NCBI GenBank assembly: GCA_017538105.1
Contig: JAFYJN010000094.1
Location: forward strand, 1-64,000
DNA from: Prevotella sp.
GTDB lineage: Bacteria; Bacteroidota; Bacteroidia; Bacteroidales; Bacteroidaceae
Direction: 5' to 3'
Length of the DNA: 64,000 nucleotides
Below the pieces are notes generated by a model. That model searched no databases. It saw only the letters and a program-made list of their open reading frames with translations, and was not told the origin of the DNA. The translations under genes and the position numbers were made by a program. The stretch's first letter is position 1; each line of letters opens with the position of its first letter. Positions 33,986 to 42,162 of the stretch are shown piece by piece.

Positions 33986-35218
33986 ATGGAAAGAACATGG
34001 AGATGGTTTGGCAAGAATGACAAAATCACGCTTGCCATGCTCAAACAAATTGGTGTCGAAGGTATCGTCACCGCCCTTCACGACGTACCCCTCGGAGAGG
34101 TGTGGACGCGAGAGAAGATTCGCGACCTGCGTGTATACATCGAGAGCTACGGTATGCGGTGGAGTGTTGTTGAGAGTCTTCCCGTAGTAGAAACTATCAA
34201 ATACGGTGGTCCTGATCGTGACCACCAGATAGAGGTATATAAGGAGAGCTTGCGTAACTTGTCGGCTGAGGGCATCCACTGTATCTGTTACAATTTCATG
34301 CCAGTGCTTGACTGGGCACGTACCGACCTCCTCCACATGAATCCCAATGGTTCCAGCAACCTATATTTCAATTATGCGGAGTTTGCCTATTTTGACATCT
34401 ACATCCTCAAGCGTGAGGGTGCCCGTGAAGAATGGGCTCGGTTCCATTTTCCTAAAGGGGTAGGGGAGAGCCGCAATGTTTTGGCAGAGGCCGATGAATT
34501 GGCAAAGAGCATGACCCCCGAGAAAGACCATGCTCTTGTGGAGACCATTATCATAAAAACACAAGGCTTCGTATCGGGCAACTTCAGTGAAAACGACGAA
34601 GCTCCAATACAGAAATTTCGTGAGTTCCTCGACTTGTACAAAGGAATCGACAAGGCACTGTTGCGTGCAAATATGAAGTATTTTCTTGAAGCGATCATGC
34701 CTACCTGTGAAGAATATAGTATGAATATGTGCGTTCATCCCGACGATCCCCCCATCGAGATTCTTGGACTCCCCCGTATCATCCGCACGGAAGAAGACAT
34801 ACAGTGGTTCCTCGATGCCGTTCCCAACAAACACAACGGACTCACTTTTTGCGCAGGCTCGTTATCAGCTGGTGCCTACAACAATGTAGTGGAGATGGCC
34901 AGAAAATTCGCGTCTCGCACCCACTTCGTTCATCTTCGTTCCTGTCACATATTTCCCAATGGCGACTTTACGGAGGCATCACACCTCGGAGGGCGGGCAG
35001 ACATCATTGAATTGGCTCGGATCTTCGAGAAAGAAAACCCAAACCTGCCCATGCGCGTAGATCATGGCATGACGATGCTTGGCGACGAGACGAAAGGGTA
35101 CAATGCGGGCTATTCTTTCTTAGGGCGAATGTTTGCCTTGGGTCAGGTGCAGGGTATCCTCGCCACCGTCGATCGTGAGTTGGGAATTGATTATAAACAA
35201 CCTGGATTTTTTGATTGA
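33986..35218 (+). CDS. uxuA: D-mannonate dehydratase
   Basis: 410 residues from ATG 33986 (MERTWRWFGKNDKITLAMLK). It dehydrates D-mannonate to 2-keto-3-deoxygluconate in glucuronate breakdown; TIM-barrel, metal-dependent. Family features: WRWFGKNDKITL, VEGIVTALHDVPLGEVW, CICYNFMPVLDWARTDL, the MNMCVHPDDPPIEILGLPRI motif with metal-binding His and Asp, FCAGSLSAG, HFVHLRSCHIFPNGDFTEA and RVDHGMTMLGDETKGYNAGYSFLGRMFALG. Full length. uxuB follows with only one base between stop and start (TGATATG). Confidence 0.96.
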   Translation: MERTWRWFGKNDKITLAMLKQIGVEGIVTALHDVPLGEVWTREKIRDLRVYIESYGMRWSVVESLPVVETIKYGGPDRDHQIEVYKESLRNLSAEGIHCICYNFMPVLDWARTDLLHMNPNGSSNLYFNYAEFAYFDIYILKREGAREEWARFHFPKGVGESRNVLAEADELAKSMTPEKDHALVETIIIKTQGFVSGNFSENDEAPIQKFREFLDLYKGIDKALLRANMKYFLEAIMPTCEEYSMNMCVHPDDPPIEILGLPRIIRTEEDIQWFLDAVPNKHNGLTFCAGSLSAGAYNNVVEMARKFASRTHFVHLRSCHIFPNGDFTEASHLGGRADIIELARIFEKENPNLPMRVDHGMTMLGDETKGYNAGYSFLGRMFALGQVQGILATVDRELGIDYKQPGFFD

Positions 35219-35219
35219 T

Positions 35220-36806
35220 ATGAAATTAACAGACATAGTATCTGGCGAATTCAACGCCTCTGAATGGGAAGCCAAAGGATACCAACTTCCCAAATTCGAC
35301 AGGTCCCTTGTGGCTAAAAAAACTTACGAGGAGCCCACATGGGTTCATTTTGGTGGTGGCAACATATTCCGTGCCTTTCCTGCAGCCATCCTTAACGATG
35401 CTCTGAATACTGGCAAATACGACCGAGGAGTCATCGTGGCCGAAACATTTGATTTCGAGGTTATTGACAAGGCATATACTCCTTATGACAACCTTTCACT
35501 GTTGGTTAGCCTTCAATCGACAGGAACCATAGAGAAAAAGGTCATTGCTTCGGTTACCGAGGCACTGAAAGCCGACTATCAGTTTGAGGATTGGCAACGG
35601 TTAGTGGACATATTCCGCAAACCATCTCTGCAAATGATTTCTTTTACGATTACCGAGAAAGGTTATAGCGTTGCTCCAGCTGATTTGGAACGTGGTCTTC
35701 AACCAATGCTTGCCATGGGCAAGGTGACAGCGTTGCTCTATGAACGTTTTAATGTTGGCGCATTGCCACTTACCGTGCAAAGTATGGACAACTGTTCACA
35801 CAATGGTGACAAGGTGAAAGCGGGCGTTTTTGCTTACGCAGAACGATGGGTAACAGATGGCCTTGTTCCCACAACTTTCCTTGATTACTTGAAGGATGAA
35901 ACAAAGGTGACATTCCCGTGGTCGATGATAGACAAAATAACACCTCGTCCACATCAAAAAGTGCAAGAATTGTTGGCCGCTGACGGTTTCGAAGACAACA
36001 ATTACATAGAGACGGAAAAACATACTTTCACAGCCCCCTTCGTGAATGCTGAAGAGGTACAGTATCTTGTCATCGAGGATAAATACACCAATGGCAGACC
36101 ACCTCTTGACTTGGGTGGGGCGTTATACACTACACGCGAGACGGTGGACAAGGTAGAGACGATGAAGGTGACCACATGTCTGAATCCTCTACATACAGCG
36201 ATGTCACTCTATGGATGCTTGCTGGGCTATACGTTAATTTCTGCGGAAATGGCCGATGATGACCTGCGTGCTTTTATCCAGAAAATTGGGTATATGGAAG
36301 CCATGCCTGTAGTTACCGACCCAGGGGTGCTCAATCCCTACGAGTTTATCGGTGCTGTCATCAACCGACGTCTACCCAACCCGTTCATGCCTGATGCGCC
36401 ACAGCGTATCGCCATGGACACTAGCCAGAAACTACCCATCAGATTTGGCGAGACCATCAAGAAATATGTGGATCGTGGTCTTGATATGGATAATCTGATA
36501 CTTATCCCTTTAACCTTGGCCGGTTATGCGCGTTACCTGAAAGGAATAAAAGATGACGGAACTCCCTTTGAACCGTCTCCCGACCCTATGTTGGAAGAGT
36601 TGCAGGCTATTGTTGCTCCATTGGAAGTGGGAAAGAAAGACCAGGACTATTCTTGTCTAAAAGCATTGTTCAGTCGTTCCGATGTCTTTGGACTTAACCT
36701 CTACGATGCAGGACTAGGTGAACAAATAGAAGGCATGGTAAAGGAGCTGTATTCCAGTTATGGCGCAGTTAGGTCGACCCTTCATAAATACGTGTCAGCA
36801 AGATAA
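35220..36806 (+). CDS. uxuB: D-fructuronate reductase / mannitol dehydrogenase family
   Basis: 528 residues from ATG 35220 (MKLTDIVSGEFNASEW). NADH-dependent reduction of fructuronate to mannonate, the substrate of UxuA next door. The Rossmann domain contains WVHFGGGNIFRAFPAAILND, RGVIVAETFDFEVIDKAYTP and TVQSMDNCSHNGDK. The C-terminal helical domain has the catalytic-lysine region VTFPWSMIDKITPRPH and CLNPLHTAMSLYGCLLGY. Sequence alone cannot exclude mannitol or tagaturonate as substrate, but operon pairing with uxuA favours fructuronate. No regulator gene is adjacent. Confidence 0.92.
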   Translation: MKLTDIVSGEFNASEWEAKGYQLPKFDRSLVAKKTYEEPTWVHFGGGNIFRAFPAAILNDALNTGKYDRGVIVAETFDFEVIDKAYTPYDNLSLLVSLQSTGTIEKKVIASVTEALKADYQFEDWQRLVDIFRKPSLQMISFTITEKGYSVAPADLERGLQPMLAMGKVTALLYERFNVGALPLTVQSMDNCSHNGDKVKAGVFAYAERWVTDGLVPTTFLDYLKDETKVTFPWSMIDKITPRPHQKVQELLAADGFEDNNYIETEKHTFTAPFVNAEEVQYLVIEDKYTNGRPPLDLGGALYTTRETVDKVETMKVTTCLNPLHTAMSLYGCLLGYTLISAEMADDDLRAFIQKIGYMEAMPVVTDPGVLNPYEFIGAVINRRLPNPFMPDAPQRIAMDTSQKLPIRFGETIKKYVDRGLDMDNLILIPLTLAGYARYLKGIKDDGTPFEPSPDPMLEELQAIVAPLEVGKKDQDYSCLKALFSRSDVFGLNLYDAGLGEQIEGMVKELYSSYGAVRSTLHKYVSAR

Positions 36807-36846
36807 TGAAATGGGCAAGCTTTGAAACTTGCCCATTTCATTATCT
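36801..36846. terminator. Shared bidirectional terminator of uxuB and the FucP-type transporter gene
   Basis: A perfect 19-bp inverted repeat (AGATAATGAAATGGGCAAG / CTTGCCCATTTCATTATCT) with an 8-nt loop. The left arm contains the uxuB stop codon. The right arm ends one base before the stop of the minus-strand gene, so it serves both. Confidence 0.9.
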
Positions 36847-38157
36847 TTATTTTTCATACTTTGAGGCATACTTGCCATATAAGAACACCACAACAAAGCA
36901 GATGAGAGGCAACACGAATGAAACATTAACAGCAGGCATACCGAAAAGATCTTTCTGATCAATTATCATAGCTTGTAATGGTGGTAAGACAGAACCACCC
37001 AAAATGGCCATAATGAGACCTGCTGCACCAAATTTGGCTTCTTCGCCCATACCTTTCAATGCAATACCGTATATGGTGGGGAACATAAGCGACATACAGG
37101 CTGAAACGCCTACTAAGCAATAGAGTCCCATTCTGTTTTGGAAGAAGATAACGCCTAGGGTGAGCAAACCACCGCCTATGGCAAATAGTGCAAGTAATTT
37201 GCTGGGGCGTACATATTTCATAAAAAAGGTTGCGATAAAACGGCTGCTTACGAAGAGTACCATCGCAACGATATTGTAGCCCTGGGATAATACTTCGGCT
37301 TCTTTCTCCGGCATTCCCTCATTCATAAAAATGCGCGTTCCATATTGGATGATAAAAGTCCAACACATAATCTGCGCACCGACATAGAAGAATTGAGCAA
37401 CAACACCATATTTATATTTTGGTATGCTCAAAGCCTTCTTTGCCGATTGCAATGCACTGATACCCTTAGAGTTATCTTCCTCTCGTGGAACCTTTGCTAG
37501 AGCTATGACCAAAAACATGACAATGATAACCAATCCAATGCCCAAGTAAGGGGCTATAAGCACACCAAGGTCAGAGTCTTTCAAAGTTTCGAACTCACTG
37601 TCAGGGAGTAGGGCACGTTGTTGTGAGTCCATTGGATTGAGCTTGGCTTGAATGAAATTCATAGCCACAAACATACCCATTAGTGAACCAATAGGATTAA
37701 AGCATTGCGCGAAGTTAAGGCGTCGTGTGGCCGTTTCTTCAGATCCCATTGATAGTATATAAGGGTTGCAACTAGTTTCCAAAAAAGACAATCCACATGT
37801 TAAGATAAAATATGCTCCCAGGAAAGGATAATATTGTCCTGTTGTCTTTGCTGGAAAAAAGAGTAAGGCACCTGTTGCATATAATCCAAGCCCCATCAGT
37901 ACGCCAGCCTTATATGAATATTTTCTGATGAATAATGCCGCAGGAATAGCCATGACGAAATAGCCGCCGTAAAATGCCATTTGTACCAATGATCCTTCAG
38001 TAACACTTGTTCTGAATATTTTAGAAAATGCCTTGACCATCGGATTCGTAACATCGTTGGCAAATCCCCAAAGTGCAAAACAGAATGTAATCAGAATAAA
38101 AGGTATCAAATAATTGACACCATTTTTTACAAATAAACTTGATTTTTTCTCTTCCAT
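36847..38157 (-). CDS. FucP-type major-facilitator sugar transporter
   Basis: 436 residues, about 12 membrane helices. N-terminus NGVNYLIPFILITFCFALWGFANDVTNPM has the FucP/GluP signature FALWGFAND with the helix-1 Asp. Further features are FETSCNPYI-like FLETSCNPYILSMGSEET, RLNFAQCFNPIGSLMG, FFYVGAQIMCWTFIIQYGT, and MSLMFPTIYGIALKGMG with GAAGLIMAILGGSVLP. It moves a monosaccharide with protons or Na+ across the inner membrane. Fucose, glucose/galactose or hexuronates are possible; convergence with uxuAB suggests hexuronate, by inference only. A TAATTTTG box lies 52 bp upstream. Confidence 0.9.
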   Translation of the reverse strand: MEEKKSSLFVKNGVNYLIPFILITFCFALWGFANDVTNPMVKAFSKIFRTSVTEGSLVQMAFYGGYFVMAIPAALFIRKYSYKAGVLMGLGLYATGALLFFPAKTTGQYYPFLGAYFILTCGLSFLETSCNPYILSMGSEETATRRLNFAQCFNPIGSLMGMFVAMNFIQAKLNPMDSQQRALLPDSEFETLKDSDLGVLIAPYLGIGLVIIVMFLVIALAKVPREEDNSKGISALQSAKKALSIPKYKYGVVAQFFYVGAQIMCWTFIIQYGTRIFMNEGMPEKEAEVLSQGYNIVAMVLFVSSRFIATFFMKYVRPSKLLALFAIGGGLLTLGVIFFQNRMGLYCLVGVSACMSLMFPTIYGIALKGMGEEAKFGAAGLIMAILGGSVLPPLQAMIIDQKDLFGMPAVNVSFVLPLICFVVVFLYGKYASKYEK

Positions 38158-38209
38158 GTATTTTTGATAGATTTATATGTTCATCTAGGTAATTATTCTA
38201 ATTCAAATG

Positions 38210-38217
38210 CAAAATTA
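38210..38217 (-). promoter_or_regulatory. -7 box of the FucP-type transporter gene
   Basis: Minus strand TAATTTTG, 52 bp before the ATG at 38157. The 38158-38404 intergenic region is very AT-rich and otherwise shows no feature besides the two divergent promoters. Confidence 0.5.
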
Positions 38218-38378
38218 CAAAAAATACATTATAATCCATGCATAGGGAAGTGTGACTTTTATAATTTACACATATTAAAACAATATATTTATCATAATGT
38301 TGATTATATTAAATTCTTATTATTTTAATAATTCATAATGAAATATCTAATATTCTTTTTTTAATGCTAAAAAAGTAG

Positions 38379-38386
38379 TATATTTG
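38379..38386 (+). promoter_or_regulatory. -7 box of uvrA
   Basis: TATATTTG, 18 bp before the uvrA ATG, implying a very short leader of about 12 nt. No SOS-type operator recognised. Confidence 0.55.
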
Positions 38387-38404
38387 TAATTTCAAATTTA
38401 GCAT

Positions 38405-41242
38405 ATGAATTCTGGAGAGTATATCCAAGTCAAGGGAGCCCGTGTTAATAACTTGAAGAATTTATCCGTTAACATTCCACGCAACCAACTGGTTGTTATT
38501 GCTGGTGTAAGCGGCAGCGGAAAATCTTCACTTGCATTTGACACACTATATGCCGAAGGTCAACGGCGATATGTGGAGAGTCTATCGTCGTATGCTCGAC
38601 AGTTTTTGGGCAGGATGAGCAAACCATCTTGCGATTTCATAAAGGGCCTTCCACCAGCCATTGCAATAGAACAGAAAGTGATTAGCCGAAACCCACGATC
38701 AACTGTGGGTACGTCAACGGAAGTATACGAATATCTACGTTTGTTATTTGCGCGTATCGGCAAAACTTTTTCTCCGGTCAGTGGTCAGGAAGTAAAAAAA
38801 CACACGATTGAAGATATAGTTAATTGTGTAAGTGCTTATGCATCAGGTACTAAGTTTTACGTTTTAGCTCCTTTGAGACGTATTAACCAACGTTCATTGA
38901 AGCGACAGTTGGAAATGGAAATCCAACAAGGATTTGTACGTATTTATCATAAAAACGAATTGCTTAAAATAGATGAACTGATTGAAAATGAGGAAATTAT
39001 AGAGAAATTGGCCGCTTCTGATCTATATTTGCTTATCGACAGGATGAGTGTGGATAATACTGCTGATAATATTGCCCGCCTCTATGATTCTGTAGAAACG
39101 GCCTTTTATGAGGGTGATGGTGAATGTCGTATTGTTTTCCTGCCCTCCAATCTCACATACGATTTTTCCACTAAATTTGAGGCGGATGGCATTTCGTTTG
39201 AAGAGCCATCTGACAACATGTTCTCTTTCAATTCACCTTTAGGTGCTTGTCAGGAATGTGAAGGGTTCGGTTCCGTTATAGGAATTGATGAAAAATTAGT
39301 TATCCCAAACAGTTCATTAAGTGTTTATGGAGGTTGTGTTCAATGTTGGCACGGCGACAAGATGAAGATTTGGCAAGATGAATTCTGCCGACGTTCAGCT
39401 GCCGACGACTTCCCCATTTTCACACCTTATTATAATCTCACCCGTCAACAGAAAGATTGGCTATGGCATGGATTGCCTTCTGAAAAGCATCTTGATGAAC
39501 ATGAGCAGGTCAATATCGATGCATTCTTTCGAATGGTCAAAGAGAACCAATACAAAATTCAGTATCGGGTTATGATGAGCCGTTATCGAGGGAAAACAGT
39601 ATGTCCTATCTGTCATGGAACACGCCTTAAAAAAGAAGCAACATATGTACAAGTAGCAGGACGTAGTATCACAGACTTGGTGCAGATGCCGATATGGAGT
39701 TTGAAGAAATGGGTAGATAATTTGGTTCTTGACAAGCACGATGAGGCCGTATCCCTACGTATCATTACCGAAATCAAGAATCGTTTGCAGTTTATGGTTG
39801 ATGTGGGATTAGGATATCTCACGCTCAACCGTCCGTCGAACACCTTGAGCGGCGGCGAGAGTCAGCGTATCAATCTCACAACATCGTTAGGCAGTTCGTT
39901 GGTGGGTTCACTATATATCCTCGATGAGCCAAGTATCGGATTGCATAGTCGTGACACCGATCGCCTTATTCATGTATTGCGCGAATTACAGTCTATCGGT
40001 AACACGGTCATCGTCGTTGAACACGATGAAGAGATGATGCGTTGTGCCGACTATATTATAGATGTGGGACCCGATGCTGGTCGTCTGGGTGGGGAGATTG
40101 TTTATGAGGGAAATCCCAACGACCTTCCCCCTACCGCCCTTAAAGATTATCCGCGTAGCCATACTATCCGATTCCTCACCCATGACGAAACAATTCCCGT
40201 GCCATCATCTCGTCGTCCGTGGAATCTGTCGATTTTGCTTAAGGGATGCCGTATGAATAATCTTCTTGGTATCGATGTTGCCATCCCTTTGAACGTGTTC
40301 ACGGTGGTGACAGGTGTAAGTGGCAGCGGCAAGTCGTCTTTGGTCAAAGGCATCCTCTACCCTGCCCTAAAAAGGCATCTTGATGAGGTTTGTGACCCTC
40401 CTGGTGAATATGGTGGCTTGGAGGGCGATTGGCAAAGGATTGAACACGTAGAATTTGTTGACCAGAATCCTATTGGCAAAAGTACTCGCTCCAATCCCGC
40501 CACTTATGTTAAGGCATACGATGCCATCCGTCAGTTATTTGGCGACCAGCCATTGTCGAAACAAATGGGCTTCACTCCTCAGTATTTCTCTTTCAATGCC
40601 GATGGTGGACGATGTGAGGAGTGCAAGGGTGCCGGGGTTATCAATGTGGAGATGCAGTTCATGGCCGATTTGGAATTGGTTTGCGAGTCATGTCATGGCA
40701 AGCGTTTCAAACGCGATATCCTCGATGTTCGTTATGAAGGGAAAAACATCAACGATGTACTTGACATGACTGTTTCTGAGGCATTGGTTTTCTTTGAGAC
40801 TCATGGTCAACGTGCTATTGCAGACCGATTACGTCCGTTGGATGCTGTCGGCTTGGGATATATTAAGTTGGGGCAGAGTTCTTCATCGCTGTCAGGTGGT
40901 GAAAACCAACGTGTGAAACTGGCCTATTTCATCGGTCAGGAGCGGCAATCCCCTACCCTTTTCATTTTTGATGAGCCAACGACAGGTCTGCATTTCCATG
41001 ATATTAAACGGTTGCTAGAAGCCTTCAACGCTCTCATTCGTCGTGGCCATACGGTATTGGTAATTGAGCATAACCTTGATGTAGTGAAATGTGCCGACCA
41101 TGTGATTGACCTTGGGCCAGAAGGTGGCGACAAAGGCGGCGCCTTGGTTTGTTGTGGTACTCCAGAAAAGGTGGCACTTTGTTCACAGAGCATCACTGGT
41201 CACTATCTTCGTGAAAGGTTGTTCCAAGGGACAATATCATAA
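38405..41242 (+). CDS. uvrA: Excinuclease ABC subunit A
   Basis: 945 residues. DNA-damage recognition ATPase of nucleotide-excision repair, working with UvrB. Two ABC modules: Walker A GVSGSGKSSLAFDTLYAEGQRRYVESLSSYARQFLG and a second GVSGSGKSSLVKGILYPAL; signature motifs NTLSGGESQRINL and SSLSGGENQRVKLA; Walker B LYILDEPSIGLH and LFIFDEPTTGLH. The C-terminal zinc module is intact (CEECKGAG...CESCHGKRF), as is CPICHGTRL. The first zinc module is half gone: CQEC at 282-285 remains, but the preceding CPxCG is replaced by EADGISF. This is either a lineage trait or a UvrA paralogue. The UvrB-binding region is present. Confidence 0.93.
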   Translation: MNSGEYIQVKGARVNNLKNLSVNIPRNQLVVIAGVSGSGKSSLAFDTLYAEGQRRYVESLSSYARQFLGRMSKPSCDFIKGLPPAIAIEQKVISRNPRSTVGTSTEVYEYLRLLFARIGKTFSPVSGQEVKKHTIEDIVNCVSAYASGTKFYVLAPLRRINQRSLKRQLEMEIQQGFVRIYHKNELLKIDELIENEEIIEKLAASDLYLLIDRMSVDNTADNIARLYDSVETAFYEGDGECRIVFLPSNLTYDFSTKFEADGISFEEPSDNMFSFNSPLGACQECEGFGSVIGIDEKLVIPNSSLSVYGGCVQCWHGDKMKIWQDEFCRRSAADDFPIFTPYYNLTRQQKDWLWHGLPSEKHLDEHEQVNIDAFFRMVKENQYKIQYRVMMSRYRGKTVCPICHGTRLKKEATYVQVAGRSITDLVQMPIWSLKKWVDNLVLDKHDEAVSLRIITEIKNRLQFMVDVGLGYLTLNRPSNTLSGGESQRINLTTSLGSSLVGSLYILDEPSIGLHSRDTDRLIHVLRELQSIGNTVIVVEHDEEMMRCADYIIDVGPDAGRLGGEIVYEGNPNDLPPTALKDYPRSHTIRFLTHDETIPVPSSRRPWNLSILLKGCRMNNLLGIDVAIPLNVFTVVTGVSGSGKSSLVKGILYPALKRHLDEVCDPPGEYGGLEGDWQRIEHVEFVDQNPIGKSTRSNPATYVKAYDAIRQLFGDQPLSKQMGFTPQYFSFNADGGRCEECKGAGVINVEMQFMADLELVCESCHGKRFKRDILDVRYEGKNINDVLDMTVSEALVFFETHGQRAIADRLRPLDAVGLGYIKLGQSSSSLSGGENQRVKLAYFIGQERQSPTLFIFDEPTTGLHFHDIKRLLEAFNALIRRGHTVLVIEHNLDVVKCADHVIDLGPEGGDKGGALVCCGTPEKVALCSQSITGHYLRERLFQGTIS

Positions 41243-41284
41243 GAGGATGGTCTTAGCCTTCTCCTTAAAAAAAAACCAAAATAT

Positions 41285-41315
41285 TTTGATTATATAAAAA
41301 AATAGATTACCTTTG
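41285..41315 (+). promoter_or_regulatory. Promoter of the tRNA-Thr/tRNA-Gly pair
   Basis: TTTG at 41285-41288 and TACCTTTG at 41308-41315, 19 bp apart: full Bacteroidota consensus. The first mature tRNA base is 32 nt downstream. Confidence 0.8.
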
Positions 41316-41346
41316 CACCGCATTTCTTGGGAATGCTTTTGAGGTT

Positions 41347-41420
41347 GCCGATATGGCTCAGTTGGTAGAGCGATTCATTCGTAATGAATAGGTCCTGGGT
41401 TCGAGTCCCAGTATCGGCTC
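41347..41420 (+). tRNA. tRNA-Thr (anticodon CGT)
   Basis: 74 nt. Acceptor arms GCCGATA/TATCGGC with discriminator T, D-arm GCTC...GAGC, anticodon stem ATTCA/TGAAT around loop TTCGTAA (anticodon CGT, reads ACG), T-arm CTGGG-TTCGAGT-CCCAG. CCA is not encoded. Confidence 0.96.
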
Positions 41421-41427
41421 ATTTTTG

Positions 41428-41499
41428 CGGTAGTAGCTCAGTTGGCAGAGCGTTGGCTTCCCAAGCCGAAGGTCGCGGGTTCGAGCCCCGTTTACCGCT
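41428..41499 (+). tRNA. tRNA-Gly (anticodon CCC)
   Basis: 72 nt, 7 nt after tRNA-Thr. Acceptor GCGGTAG/TTACCGC (one G-U), D-arm GCTC...GAGC, anticodon stem TTGGC/GCCGA (one T-G) around loop TTCCCAA (anticodon CCC, reads GGG), T-loop TTCGAGC. CCA not encoded. Confidence 0.95.
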
Positions 41500-41521
41500 C
41501 TACCCTATCCCAACCAATATG

Positions 41522-41544
41522 AAGTCCCGCCTTTAGCGGGATTT
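41522..41544 (+). terminator. Terminator of the tRNA pair
   Basis: AAGTCCCGC pairs with GCGGGATTT (one G-T) around a 5-nt loop, 22 nt after tRNA-Gly. It lies upstream of ndk. An in-frame ATG for ndk inside it (41543) is therefore rejected. Confidence 0.75.
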
Positions 41545-41611
41545 GTCATTTCTAAATAGTGACATTATAACTTTTATTTTCTTTTCAACTGAAATATCAA
41601 AACACAATATT

Positions 41612-42073
41612 ATGGAAAAAACATTAGTTCTCTTAAAACCGGGTTGCGTGCAGCGTAACCTGATGGGTGAAGTCATCAACCGTTTCGAACGTCGTGGACT
41701 GCACATCGTAGGCATGAAGATGATGCAGCTTGATGAGCCGATTCTCCGCGAACACTATGCTCATTTAGTGGATAAACCTTTCTTTCCCAAACTGGCCGAG
41801 TCAATGATGGCATCGCCTGTGGTGGCCTTGGCCATAGAAGGTGTGGATGCAGTACAGGTAGTACGCGTAATGGTAGGTGTCACCAATGGACGAGAGGCAG
41901 CACCTGGCACCATCCGTGGCGATTATTCTATGAGTAACCAGCAGAATATCGTTCATGCTTCTGACTCAACATCGAATGCACAAATAGAATTGAACCGTTT
42001 TTTCCGTCCAGAAGAAATCTTCGACTTCCATGCGGCACAGCAAGGTTTCGTCTATGGTGAAAATGAAATTTGA
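41612..42073 (+). CDS. ndk: Nucleoside-diphosphate kinase
   Basis: 153 residues from ATG 41612 (MEKTLVLLKPGCVQRNLMGE). Transfers the ATP gamma-phosphate to NDPs and dNDPs through a phospho-histidine. The catalytic His115 is in QNIVHASDS. KPGCVQRNLMGEVINRFERRG, REHYAHLVDKPFFPKL and TNGREAAPGTIRGDYSM are family-typical, and the C-terminal FVYGEN closes it. Upstream in-frame ATG 41543 overlaps the tRNA terminator. No strong promoter box is visible in the 67-bp gap, so expression may come partly from tRNA read-through. Confidence 0.97.
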   Translation: MEKTLVLLKPGCVQRNLMGEVINRFERRGLHIVGMKMMQLDEPILREHYAHLVDKPFFPKLAESMMASPVVALAIEGVDAVQVVRVMVGVTNGREAAPGTIRGDYSMSNQQNIVHASDSTSNAQIELNRFFRPEEIFDFHAAQQGFVYGENEI

Positions 42074-42100
42074 TTTGTTAAGTCCTTTGGGATATTTAGC

Positions 42101-42140
42101 ATAATAGAGGGCGGCACATATAGGTGCTGCCCTCTATTAT
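42101..42140. terminator. Bidirectional terminator between ndk and the DUF4301 gene
   Basis: A 17-bp stem (ATAATAGAGGGCGGCAC with GTGCTGCCCTCTATTAT, one G-U) and a 6-nt loop between the convergent stops at 42073 and 42163. Confidence 0.88.
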
Positions 42141-42162
42141 TGATATTATTCGTGATGCTTAT

